NCBI GenBank assembly: GCA_017745175.1
Contig: JAGHZY010000005.1
Coordinates: forward strand, 1 to 64,000
From: Sphingopyxis sp.
Lineage (GTDB): Bacteria; Pseudomonadota; Alphaproteobacteria; Sphingomonadales; Sphingomonadaceae
DNA length: 64,000 bases
Direction: 5' to 3'
The notes below the pieces were generated by a model that worked only from the letters and a program-made list of their open reading frames with translations, was not told where the DNA came from and did not search any database. The stretch's first letter is position 1. Each line of letters starts with the position of its first letter. Below, piece after piece: positions 9,302 through 17,187 of the stretch. A program made the position numbers and the translations under genes.

Positions 9302-10132
9302 ATGACCAAGGCATTGCGGAATTTCACCGGCCGGCTGCTGCTGGTCGGCTGCGGCAATATGGCGGGTGCAATGCTCGATCGCTGGCTGGCGGCGGGGCTC
9401 GACCCGGCGCTGGTCGCGATCGTCGATCCGCTTGCCGCGCCGCGCGCCGGGATCGCGCAGCATGTTTCGCTCGATGAATGGCAGGCCGCGGGCGGCCGCG
9501 CCGACTGGATCATGCTCGGCATGAAGCCGCAGCAGCTCGGCGAGGTCGCCGGGGTGCTGGCGCCGCTCGTGACGGGAGAGGTCCATCTCCTGTCGATCCT
9601 CGCCGGTGTGTCGCTCGCCGACCTCGCGGCGCGCTTCCCCGACGCCGTGGCACAGGTGCGCATTCTGCCCAATCTGGCGGCGCGCATCGGCGCCGGCGTG
9701 TCGGCGGTCGCGACCTCGGGTAAGGCCGACGGCGAGGCGGTCGATGCGTTGCTCGATCCGCTCGGCCAGACGGTGACGCTCGCCGACGATTCGACAATGG
9801 ACCTTGTCACCGCCTTTACCGGCAGCGGGCCGGCCTTCGTGTTCCGTCTGATCGAATCCTATGCGGCGGCCGGCGAACGCCTTGGCCTTTCGGCCGAGGA
9901 TGCGCTGAAGCTTGCAACCGCGACGTTCGGCGGCGCGACCGCGCTGCTGGCCGACAGCGGCGACAAGCCCGGCGCGCTGATCGCGCAGGTCGCGAGCAAG
10001 GGCGGCACGACGCAGGCGGGGCTCGACGTCCTCGACAGCGATGGCCAGCTTGCGGCGCTGCTCACCAACGTCCTGCGCGCGGCGCGCGATCGCGGGCGCG
10101 AACTCGCCGATATCGCCCGCGGCGAGGGTTGA
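9302..10132 (+). CDS. proC: Pyrroline-5-carboxylate reductase
   Basis: 276 residues; the last step of proline synthesis, reducing pyrroline-5-carboxylate with NAD(P)H. N-terminal Rossmann motif LLLVGCGNMAGAMLDRW, the MLGMKPQQL segment, AQVRILPNLAARIGAGVSAV, and the C-terminal family signature region (DLVTAFTGSGPAFVFRLIESY...ALKLATATFGGATALL...ASKGGTTQAGLDVL). The ATG at 9302 has a strong AAGAAGGA ribosome site. It follows the phosphatase by 19 bp and is probably co-transcribed with it. Confidence 0.96.
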   Translation: MTKALRNFTGRLLLVGCGNMAGAMLDRWLAAGLDPALVAIVDPLAAPRAGIAQHVSLDEWQAAGGRADWIMLGMKPQQLGEVAGVLAPLVTGEVHLLSILAGVSLADLAARFPDAVAQVRILPNLAARIGAGVSAVATSGKADGEAVDALLDPLGQTVTLADDSTMDLVTAFTGSGPAFVFRLIESYAAAGERLGLSAEDALKLATATFGGATALLADSGDKPGALIAQVASKGGTTQAGLDVLDSDGQLAALLTNVLRAARDRGRELADIARGEG

Positions 10133-10142
10133 TCCAGGCTGT

Positions 10143-10646
10143 TTACGTACCGAGCGCCGCGATCCGGCGGCGCTCGCGCGGGGGAACCAGCGCCTCGCTG
10201 ACCTGCCAGAATCCGGTCACGGCCTGCTGCCCCGCATGGGTATAGGCGCGGCTCATCGTATCACGCAGCGTCGCGAAGATCGCGCTCTCGGCCGCGCGGC
10301 CGGTATCGGTCAGGCGCAGCTCCTTCGCCCGCCGGTCGCGATTGCCCGGCCGCGTCGTCAGATAGTCGCGTGCTTCCAGCTCCTTCACCACGCGTCCCAA
10401 TGACTGCTTTGTGATGCCGAGCAGCGCGAGCAGGTCCGATATCGTGAGCCCCGGCTGCCGCGCGATGAAATAGAGCGCGCGGTAATGCGCGCGTCCCAGC
10501 TCCCTTTCGGCGAGCCGTGCATCGATCGCGCGCCACAGCGAGGCATGGGCGAAGAACAGGAATTCGATGCCCCGGCGCACTTCGTCCTCGCGCAAGAAAA
10601 GAGCAGAGGCGGCGGGTACTTGTGAAAGAAAATTTTCATCCGGCAT
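10143..10646 (-). CDS. MarR family transcriptional regulator
   Basis: 167 residues. Winged-helix MarR fold: LGRAHYRALYFIARQPGLTISDLLALLGITKQSLGRVVKELEARDYL is the helix-turn-helix, and RPGNRDRRAKELRLTDTG is the wing with the conserved D-R-R/K pattern. A MarR protein divergent from the branched-chain aminotransferase gene is common in alphaproteobacteria (PetP-like); the shared 79-bp spacer suggests local control, which is inference. Convergent with proC. The start at 10646 gives a normal-length protein. Confidence 0.92.
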   Translation of the reverse strand: MPDENFLSQVPAASALFLREDEVRRGIEFLFFAHASLWRAIDARLAERELGRAHYRALYFIARQPGLTISDLLALLGITKQSLGRVVKELEARDYLTTRPGNRDRRAKELRLTDTGRAAESAIFATLRDTMSRAYTHAGQQAVTGFWQVSEALVPPRERRRIAALGT

Positions 10647-10725
10647 AGTCGCTACCGTTGCGCCCCGCGCCCGTCTTTGGCAAGAGGCGCGCACCATAGA
10701 CCCCCAAGCTACAGGGATTTTTCGC

Positions 10726-11811
10726 ATGTCCGCTCCCGCCTTCACGCATTTTCCGCACCCCGACCCGATCGCGGACGATGTACGGGCGGCGGCGATTGCC
10801 GACCCGGTTTTCGGGCGCGTCTTCACCGATCATATGGTGTCGATCCGCTATACCGAGGGGCAGGGCTGGCACGACGCGCAGGTGATGCCGCGCGGGCCGC
10901 TGTCGCTCGATCCCGCGACCGCGGTGCTCCATTATGCGCAGGAAATCTTCGAGGGGCTGAAGGCGTACCGCCTCGATGACGGCTCGATGGCGCTGTTCCG
11001 CGTCGAAGCCAACGCCGCGCGCTTCAACGCGAGCGCGCGCCGCATGGCGATGGCCGAATTGCCCGAGGAATTGTTCATCGCGGCCGTGAAGGAAGCCGTC
11101 GCCGCCGACTCGCACTGGTTCCCGCCGGTCGAGGGCGGCGCGCTGTACCTCCGCCCCTTCATGTTCGCGAGCGAGGTGTTCCTCGGCGTCAAGCCGGCCG
11201 CCGAATATCAGTTTCTCGTCATCACCTCGCCGGTCGGCAATTATTTCAAGTCGGGCGCCCCCGCGATCTCGCTCTGGGTGTCGGAGGATTATACCCGCGC
11301 CGCGCCCGGCGGCACCGGCGCCGCCAAATGCGGCGGCAATTATGCATCGAGCCTTGTCGCGCAGCGCGAGGCGATCGCCAAGGGGCATGACCAGGTCGTC
11401 TTCCTCGACGCCGCCGAGCGTCGCTGGATCGAGGAACTGGGCGGCATGAACATGTTCTTCGTGTTCGACGACGGCAGCCTCGTCACCCCGCCGCTGGGCG
11501 GCACGATCCTGCCCGGGATCACGCGCGACGCGATCATCACGCTGGCGCGCGATGCGGGGCTGACGGTGCGCGAGGAGCCCTATGCGATCGACCAGTGGCA
11601 GGCCGATGCGACAAGCGGCAAGCTTACCGAAAGCTTCGCCTGCGGTACCGCGGCGGTGGTGACGCCGGTCGGCAAGGTGACCCGCGGCGAAAGCAGCTTC
11701 ACGATCGGTGCGGGCGGTCCCGGGCAGGTCACCGGAATGCTGAAGGGCAAGCTCGTCGACATCCAGCGCGGCCGCGCGGCGGACCCGCACGGCTGGGTCA
11801 CGCGCCTCTGA
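10726..11811 (+). CDS. ilvE: Branched-chain amino acid aminotransferase
   Basis: 361 residues, fold-type IV PLP enzyme making or degrading leucine, isoleucine and valine. Seen: HYAQEIFEGLKAYR, LYLRPFMFASEVFLGVKPA, the PLP-lysine region TGAAKCGGNYASSLVAQREA, EELGGMNMFFVF, LPGITRDAIITLARD, and the C-terminal phosphate-binding TESFACGTAAVVTPVG. The large-subfamily length and GGNYA pattern fit eukaryote-like (type II) BCATs found in many proteobacteria. The start at 10726 gives the expected length; upstream in-frame codons overlap the divergent marR gene. Confidence 0.95.
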   Translation: MSAPAFTHFPHPDPIADDVRAAAIADPVFGRVFTDHMVSIRYTEGQGWHDAQVMPRGPLSLDPATAVLHYAQEIFEGLKAYRLDDGSMALFRVEANAARFNASARRMAMAELPEELFIAAVKEAVAADSHWFPPVEGGALYLRPFMFASEVFLGVKPAAEYQFLVITSPVGNYFKSGAPAISLWVSEDYTRAAPGGTGAAKCGGNYASSLVAQREAIAKGHDQVVFLDAAERRWIEELGGMNMFFVFDDGSLVTPPLGGTILPGITRDAIITLARDAGLTVREEPYAIDQWQADATSGKLTESFACGTAAVVTPVGKVTRGESSFTIGAGGPGQVTGMLKGKLVDIQRGRAADPHGWVTRL

Positions 11812-11836
11812 TCCGACCCGCCTTGCAATAGGCGGC

Positions 11837-11856
11837 GGCGCGCTATAGAGCGCGCC
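11837..11856. terminator. Hairpin between ilvE and tRNA-Gln
   Basis: Perfect 8-bp stem GGCGCGCT/AGCGCGCC with a 4-nt loop ATAG, 25 bp after the ilvE stop and 14 bp before the tRNA. There is no T-run, so it may be a weak terminator or a processing structure. Confidence 0.45.
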
Positions 11857-11870
11857 TCGCACCGGCCCGT

Positions 11871-11945
11871 TGGGGCGTCGCCAAGTGGTAAGGCAGCGGC
11901 TTTTGATGCCGCCATTCGCAGGTTCGAATCCTGCCGCCCCAGCCA
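11871..11945 (+). tRNA. tRNA-Gln (anticodon TTG)
   Basis: 75 nt including an encoded CCA. The acceptor stem TGGGGCG pairs with CGCCCCA (11935-11941); the discriminator is G11942 and CCA is 11943-11945. The anticodon stem GCGGC/GCCGC encloses loop TTTTGAT with anticodon TTG. The T-arm carries GTTCGAATC. The 3' end of this tRNA borders the accessory catabolic block, a common integration position. Confidence 0.97.
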
Positions 11946-12274
11946 GCCGGTCCCATGGCGTCTCGTGCCGTCCCGGCACGTCCGATGGTACGAATGTCGG
12001 TACGCTGGTCGAAGTTTTCGCGCGTGCCAACAAATCTGGAAGAATGTGCTGATTTCAAAACGGCAAGCGTGAGCGGGAACGGTCGTCGGACGCGGTTCGA
12101 AGCTTTGCCGCACGTTCGAATCCCGACGGAACTCAAAGCCCGGTTTCGCCCGGCCAGAAGCAATCCGGTTCGTCCGTTCTGCGATATTGGTGCCGCCGCC
12201 GAAACCCGGAATGAATGCTGTCGTGCGACGCTCTTCGGGATTTCCATTGAAGCGGTCCTGCGAAGGCAGCGGGT
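11946..12274. other. Intergenic stretch downstream of tRNA-Gln
   Basis: 329 bp without a credible gene on either strand; short open frames here have no family character or ribosome sites. It contains GTTCGAATCCC (12114-12124), resembling a tRNA T-loop but without matching stems. It is the junction between the tRNA and the accessory block, so it may hold an eroded attachment site. No clear duplicate of the tRNA 3' end was seen. Confidence 0.5.
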
Positions 12275-13048
12275 TCAACTTAGGGGCTGTTCGCGCCAGT
12301 CGCCTGACGCGAAGCGAGCCAAGCCTCCAACGATCTCGCGGGTCGCGACGGTCGCCACGCCGTGATCATATTCATTCTCAAGCGCGGCTGGCAGATCGAG
12401 ATTCCATTGCTGATAGGACGAGATCCGATCGCTTCGCAGCGCTGCCTGTGGGAGGGCAGCCAGCTGATGCGCGAGCTCCAAAGCCACCGCGAGGGCTTTT
12501 CCCTTGGGCGTGAGCCGGTTCGCCAGGCCGAAGCTGAGAGCTTCCTGTCCGGACACGCCGCGGCCGGTCATCATCATGTCAAGCGCCTGGCTGTGCCCGA
12601 TGAGGCGGGTCAGGCGGATGGTGCCCCCGTCCATCATCGGGATGCCCCAGCGCCGGCAATAGACGCCGAACACCGCATCTTCGGCGGCGACGCGAAGGTC
12701 GCACCAGCAGGCAATTTCCAGTCCGCCTGCCACGGCGAAACCTTCGACGGCTGCAATGACCGGTTTGCTGAGGAGCATCCGCGTCACACCGCAAGGTGCA
12801 TCCCCCTTGCGATCGACCCGAATCTTGCGGCCCGGGTCGTTGGACATCATCGACTTCAGGTCATTGCCGGCACAAAAGCGCCCGGCTCCACCCGTGAGCA
12901 CCGCAACGGACAAGGCGGGATCAGCCTCGAAGCGACGGAAGGCATCCGCCAGCGCGGCGCCGGTGGGACCATCGATTGCGTTGGCGACGTCCGGGCGGTC
13001 GATGGTGACAATGGCGACCGGCCCGTCCGTTTCGAAATATATAGTCAT
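12275..13048 (-). CDS. Enoyl-CoA hydratase/isomerase (crotonase) family protein
   Basis: 257 residues. Crotonase fold: VAIVTIDRPDVANAIDG, the oxyanion-hole segment GAGRFCAGNDLKSM, SKPVIAAVEGFAVAGGLEIACWCDLRVA, and AVFGVYCRRWGIPMMDGGTIRLTRLIGHSQALDMMMTGRGVSGQEALSFGLANR. The glutamate-type hydratase pair is not clearly present (ExxF-like positions read CRRWG), so hydration is not guaranteed and isomerase, hydrolase or carnityl-CoA-type activity is possible. The start ATG overlaps the Rieske gene stop (ATGA), so the two are co-translated. First gene of the accessory catabolic block. Confidence 0.88.
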   Translation of the reverse strand: MTIYFETDGPVAIVTIDRPDVANAIDGPTGAALADAFRRFEADPALSVAVLTGGAGRFCAGNDLKSMMSNDPGRKIRVDRKGDAPCGVTRMLLSKPVIAAVEGFAVAGGLEIACWCDLRVAAEDAVFGVYCRRWGIPMMDGGTIRLTRLIGHSQALDMMMTGRGVSGQEALSFGLANRLTPKGKALAVALELAHQLAALPQAALRSDRISSYQQWNLDLPAALENEYDHGVATVATREIVGGLARFASGDWREQPLS

Positions 13049-14163
13049 ACCGCTTCTCCGACGAGGGCGTGCAGGTTGCGGTGAAAATGCACGATGGCGG
13101 CTTCGAAGAGCCCGAACGAGAAGACGTCGTTGGCACCGCTGTTCAGGCCGCGTTGGATCGATTCGACGATCGCGCGGTCCTCCCTGGCGCCTTTGTTGAC
13201 GAAACTTTCGTCTTGTTCGACGGCAGTCAGGTCGTGATCGAGCGTCGAAGCCGCAGCGAGGGTATAGGTGATCGTGCGTGTCGTCGCCACACCGCTGGGT
13301 TCGAGCACGACCATAAGGGTTCGCTTCGGGAAAGTTGCGATCATCACATTGGGAAACAGATGGTAGACTTGGGTTACGGTGCCTTCGAGGTGGCGCTCGG
13401 TGGGTGCGATGCCGCGAAGCTTTTCCACATTGCGATACGGAAAGGTCACGCGGCTGTTGCGACCGAAATGCTCGACCACGTTCAGATTGTCGAATTGGAC
13501 CGGATAGAAGCTTGTCCTGTGCGTCGCATATATATGATAGCCCTCGAGGAACGCTTCGGCGACAATTTTCCAGTTCGCGGCGCTCTCGTTTTCTGCGGTC
13601 GATACGAGCCGCAGATCCGCGCCCAGGAGTTCGGCTATGGGGCCGAGGTCGCACGAAGCTCCGGTCGGCTCTTGCGTTACAAAGACCAGGCCGGCCTTCT
13701 CCTCGGCCTGGACCGCGACGAGGCCATGCATGTCCGGATCGATATCGGGGAAGCCATAGGCGTGCGGAATGCTGCGCAGACTTCCGTCCGTGCCATAGGT
13801 CCAGGCGTGGTAGGGACAAACGAAAGCCTTGGTCCGGCCTGTGCCGCAGGCCAACTGGGCGCCGCGATGCCGACAGGCGTTGCGAAACACCCGCGCCACG
13901 CCGTCCGCGCCGCGTACAGCGAGCAAGGGGACTCCCGCAGCTTCGCGTGCGACATAGCTGCCGGGGTCGGTCAGAGCCGCCGATGGGCAATAGGGCGTCG
14001 GCGCGCGACGGAATGCTCGCATCAGTTCGAGGTCAAGGCGGTCCGAAGATCGGTAATTGGCGACCGGTTCGCGCCAACAGGCATCGCCGAGATCGGTCGT
14101 TCGATGATCGATATGGTCCAGAATGCGCTGTGCTACCGCTGCATCGTCGAGCAATCCATCCAC
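13045..14163 (-). CDS. Rieske non-heme iron oxygenase, alpha subunit
   Basis: 372 residues. The Rieske [2Fe-2S] domain has C97-R-H99 and C116-P-Y-H119. The catalytic domain begins around NWKIVAEAFLEGYHIYATH, with iron ligands His210 and His215. The residue three before His210, which relays electrons from the Rieske centre of the neighbouring subunit, is Glu207 rather than the usual Asp; Glu here is known from CntA-type carnitine oxygenases. No beta subunit, ferredoxin or reductase is adjacent, so electron donors must be encoded elsewhere. It overlaps the downstream enoyl-CoA hydratase gene. The substrate is unknown; CoA-pathway neighbours suggest an organic acid or aromatic acid. Confidence 0.92.
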   Translation of the reverse strand: MDGLLDDAAVAQRILDHIDHRTTDLGDACWREPVANYRSSDRLDLELMRAFRRAPTPYCPSAALTDPGSYVAREAAGVPLLAVRGADGVARVFRNACRHRGAQLACGTGRTKAFVCPYHAWTYGTDGSLRSIPHAYGFPDIDPDMHGLVAVQAEEKAGLVFVTQEPTGASCDLGPIAELLGADLRLVSTAENESAANWKIVAEAFLEGYHIYATHRTSFYPVQFDNLNVVEHFGRNSRVTFPYRNVEKLRGIAPTERHLEGTVTQVYHLFPNVMIATFPKRTLMVVLEPSGVATTRTITYTLAAASTLDHDLTAVEQDESFVNKGAREDRAIVESIQRGLNSGANDVFSFGLFEAAIVHFHRNLHALVGEAV

Positions 14164-14249
14164 GGGTGCTTTCCTTCACGCCAAACGGGGCCTGTCATCG
14201 TCAACCTAGCGCGAGGTGCGCAGCGGCAAAGCGAAAGACGGCCTCACAT

Positions 14250-15233
14250 TCATGAGCAGGATTCATCGATCGCGACTTCTCCCGGCTCTGCTGCCGCGAT
14301 GATCCACCGCTTGAACGCGCGTAGCGCGGGATTGCGTTCATCTTGCGGGCGATGGACGAACCAATAGTCGCCCGTCGGAACCAGCATCGGAAAAGGCCGC
14401 TGGAGCCGGCCTAGCCGTTCGGGCTCCGCGCATAGCGGATCGAGGCCGAGCGCCACGCCGACTCCGCACTCGGCCGCCTGCTGCGCGGCCCAGAAACTGT
14501 CCACCCAGAAGGTCCTGCGCGGCGTGATCTCGCCGATACCCGCGCTGTCGAACCAGAGCGACCAGGCGAGGGGGTATGACGTCACATGGACAAGCGTCGC
14601 ACGCTGCAAATCGATCGGATGCCTGAATTTCAATCGCGCTGCCACCGCCGGCGCACAGATGGGTGTGGTGGAAATCTTCATCAGTGGAAGTGCCGCCAGA
14701 CCAGGCCAGTCACCCGTTCCGCCGCAGATCGCGGCATCGAAGGGTTCGTTGTCGAAGTCGAGCGCGCGGTTGACGTTCTCGACGAGGAGCTCGACTTCCG
14801 GGTGCGCGGAGAGGAAGGTTTCGATCCGCGGGATGAGCCAGGTCATCTCGAATGTCGGGACGACGGCGAGGCGAAGGCGCGTCCTTGCGCCGGGCGCGTG
14901 CTGCAAGGAAAGGGCACGCGCGAACTCGGTAAAAGCGCGCCCCGTGGTCGCAGCGAGCGACCGCCCCGCGACGGTGGGCGTTACGGCGCGGTGGGCGCGC
15001 ACGAACAAATGGTCCCCCATGAGGCGTTCGAGATTGCGAATGCGATGGCTGACCGCTGAAGGCGTGAGGTGCAGCGCGTCCGCCGCCGCCCGGAAGCTGC
15101 CCAGCCGATATGCCGCTTCGAACGCCTGCAGGCCGAGCAGATTGGCCGCCGAAATCTGGCTTATGGCCGGCTTCGGTTCGGCGGGCATGAAAAGCCGGTC
15201 CGCTTGTGCCGTTGGGGCATTTTCGTCGTTCAT
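14250..15233 (-). CDS. LysR family transcriptional regulator (GcvA-like)
   Basis: 327 residues. The N-terminal winged helix is LLGLQAFEAAYRLGSFRAAADALHLTPSAVSHRIRNLERLMGDHLFVRAHRAVTPT, a classic LysR DNA-binding domain. It is followed by a periplasmic-binding-like effector domain (RLAVVPTFEMTWLIPRIETFLSAHPEVEL...). The sequence style (AVSHRIRNLE, VPTFEMTWLIPR) fits the GcvA subgroup. It lies between the CoA-transferase and Rieske genes on the same strand and is a likely regulator of the catabolic block. A start further inside (MPAEPKP) is possible. Confidence 0.92.
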   Translation of the reverse strand: MNDENAPTAQADRLFMPAEPKPAISQISAANLLGLQAFEAAYRLGSFRAAADALHLTPSAVSHRIRNLERLMGDHLFVRAHRAVTPTVAGRSLAATTGRAFTEFARALSLQHAPGARTRLRLAVVPTFEMTWLIPRIETFLSAHPEVELLVENVNRALDFDNEPFDAAICGGTGDWPGLAALPLMKISTTPICAPAVAARLKFRHPIDLQRATLVHVTSYPLAWSLWFDSAGIGEITPRRTFWVDSFWAAQQAAECGVGVALGLDPLCAEPERLGRLQRPFPMLVPTGDYWFVHRPQDERNPALRAFKRWIIAAAEPGEVAIDESCS

Positions 15234-15330
15234 CTCCGCATGCCTTCTTGCGGCAAGCTTGCGCCCATAGCCATCGTCAAATGGTCGACAGCGCTGTTCA
15301 ATACTGTCCGCGGCGCACGAGAACCTTGGT

Positions 15331-16461
15331 TCATGCGCCGACTTTCACGGCCCATCTGCCCGCCTCGGCCGACGCCCGGACGGCGTGCGTATGCTCGCCA
15401 AGGCCGGGGACCCGTTGGCCGACTGTCGGTTGATCGCGAGACAGATGAAACGGGGCCGCTACAACCCGAAACGCGCCCTCGCTGTCCTGCACTTCGCAAA
15501 GTGCGCCGCGATGCGCGATCTGCGGGTCGTTCAGGGCCTCGGCGACAGAGCGATAGGCGGAGCAGGGTACGCCATACCGACGCAGAAGTGCCAGGCATGC
15601 ATCCGAGGTCTGGGTGCGGGTCCACGCCTCGAGCGCGTTCATAAAGTCTTTCAGCTCCAAGCGCTCGAGCTGAAGCAGGCTGAGCCAGTCCGGTCTGCTG
15701 GCGGCGCTCGCAACCCCGATGAAGTTCTTTGGACTGACGAGTGCGATCATGACGGCGTCGTCTGCTGTCGCAAATGGCTGGAACGCAATCGGCGGCGAGG
15801 AGGTTCCAAGCTGGGCGCGCTGGACATCATTGAGCAACAAGGCGAGCATGCTTTCGAACATGGACACGTCGACAAGTTGGCCGAGGCCGGTCGTATGACG
15901 ACGATGCAGCGCCGCGAGAATCCCGCTCAGTGCATAGGTTCCCGCAAGAATGTCGGCGGTAAATATGCCGCATTGATCGGGTGTCGTTCGGCCGGGCTGA
16001 TAGGCTTGGTATGCGCGGTCATACCCCGACGCCGCGTGGATGACCGGAGCATAGGCGGGCAATTCCGCGGAGGGGCCGGTCTGTCCATAGCCCGAGATCG
16101 CGCAGTAAATCAGCCGCGGGCTCGCGTCCGACAGTGCGTTGAAATCCAGGCCCAGGCGAGCCATGACGCCGGGACGGAAGTTCTCGACAAGCACATCCGC
16201 TTGGCCTGCGAGGCGTCGGGCAACCTCGACATCGTCGGATCGTTTGAGATCGAGCTTGACGCTGCGCTTGCCGGCGTTCAACTGGCCAAAGGCCAGGCTG
16301 GCATGATTTCGTAACGGAGGGCTCGACCGGAGGACATCTCCCTGCGGCGCTTCGATCTTCACCACGTCGGCGCCAAGATCGGCCAGCAAGCGCGTACAAT
16401 ATGGTCCGGCAATCGTGGTGGTGAAGTCCACGACGCGCAATCCTGAAAGCGTGCCGATCAT
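15331..16461 (-). CDS. CaiB/BaiF family CoA-transferase
   Basis: 376 residues. Class III CoA-transferase: LSGLRVVDFTTTIAGPYCTRLLADLGADVVKIEAPQGD, then FGQLNAGKRSVKLDLK, DVLVENFRPGVMARLGLD, LIYCAISGYGQTGP, and the DILAGTYALSGILAALHRR region with the catalytic Asp (CGIFTADILAG). Such enzymes move CoA between carboxylic acids without free CoA release. The ATG at 16461 is preferred over an in-frame GTG 18 bp upstream because family members begin near here. Probably activates an acid for the pathway that also uses the hydratase and oxygenase. Confidence 0.92.
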   Translation of the reverse strand: MIGTLSGLRVVDFTTTIAGPYCTRLLADLGADVVKIEAPQGDVLRSSPPLRNHASLAFGQLNAGKRSVKLDLKRSDDVEVARRLAGQADVLVENFRPGVMARLGLDFNALSDASPRLIYCAISGYGQTGPSAELPAYAPVIHAASGYDRAYQAYQPGRTTPDQCGIFTADILAGTYALSGILAALHRRHTTGLGQLVDVSMFESMLALLLNDVQRAQLGTSSPPIAFQPFATADDAVMIALVSPKNFIGVASAASRPDWLSLLQLERLELKDFMNALEAWTRTQTSDACLALLRRYGVPCSAYRSVAEALNDPQIAHRGALCEVQDSEGAFRVVAAPFHLSRDQPTVGQRVPGLGEHTHAVRASAEAGRWAVKVGA

Positions 16462-16711
16462 AAGGGCCGTGATCCCCACAGATAGGTGAAATCGGATGTG
16501 AGACTCTCAATCCGGCTCGGTGCAGACAAGCGAAAAGCAGCTCCTGATCAGTGAGCGTAAATCACCCGAATTCACCCCGCCATCCGTCGCTTTTCGAAGC
16601 GGCTCCAATTTTCTTCGGCGACTGGTACTTTCCTCTGGTGCGTAAAACGACTTGAGTCCCACGGCTGAAAATAAGGTTGTTCGAAGACCCCTTGACCATG
16701 AAAGGCAGAAA

Positions 16712-17095
16712 ATGAGCAGCAGCAAGCCAATCACACCGATCAAGCTCGAACCGAACGAAAGCTCCTATCCCGGGCAATATCCTGCCGAAATGGTGCCGGA
16801 GGGGCAGAGCTATAATGGCTCCTGGACGGAAACCATTCTCTATCGGGCTTCGGATTCCCGTTTCAGCGCGCGGCTCTGGGAATCCGAGCCTGGCGTCCTC
16901 CAGTCCGACAATTATCCGCATGACGAATTCTGCCTGGTTTCCGAGGGCGAGCTTGTCGTGACGAACCGCGCCGACGGCACGACCGTGACCTACGGTCCCG
17001 GTGACACGTTCGTCATCCCGGCGGGATGGAACGGCATCTGGGACATGAGGACGAGGTTCCGCAAACTCTATGTCGTGCTAGCGCCATTCGATTGA
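16712..17095 (+). CDS. Cupin domain-containing protein
   Basis: 127 residues. A single small cupin barrel with EPGVLQSDNYPHDEFCLVSEGELVVTNRADG (metal-ligand region, His and Glu) and YGPGDTFVIPAGWNGIWDMRTRFRKLYVVL. It matches the ethanolamine-utilisation/ureidoglycine-like cupin group (formerly DUF861). These often act as small metal-dependent enzymes or sensors in catabolic clusters; the exact reaction is unknown. The ATG at 16712 follows a purine-rich site (AAAGGCAG). Divergent from the CoA-transferase across 250 bp and followed by a strong terminator. Confidence 0.85.
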   Translation: MSSSKPITPIKLEPNESSYPGQYPAEMVPEGQSYNGSWTETILYRASDSRFSARLWESEPGVLQSDNYPHDEFCLVSEGELVVTNRADGTTVTYGPGDTFVIPAGWNGIWDMRTRFRKLYVVLAPFD

Positions 17096-17112
17096 ACGGC
17101 CCTGCTTGATGG

Positions 17113-17158
17113 GCGCCACCGGCCTTCTCCCCGACACCCGGCCGGTGACGCTTTTTTT
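17113..17158 (+). terminator. Rho-independent terminator after the cupin gene
   Basis: A 12-bp stem with one mismatch (gcgccaccggcc at 17113-17124 with ggccggtgacgc at 17140-17151), loop of 15 nt, followed directly by seven T (17152-17158). It sits 17 bp after the cupin stop and separates it from the convergent ligase gene. Confidence 0.85.
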
Positions 17159-17187
17159 GAAATTCGCGGTGATGGAAGATGAGCGAC

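Noticed and set aside
12114..12124. GTTCGAATCCC resembling a tRNA T-loop, suggesting a second tRNA or attachment repeat
   Set aside because: Flanking bases cannot form a 5-bp T-stem or an acceptor stem, and the match to tRNA-Gln does not extend.
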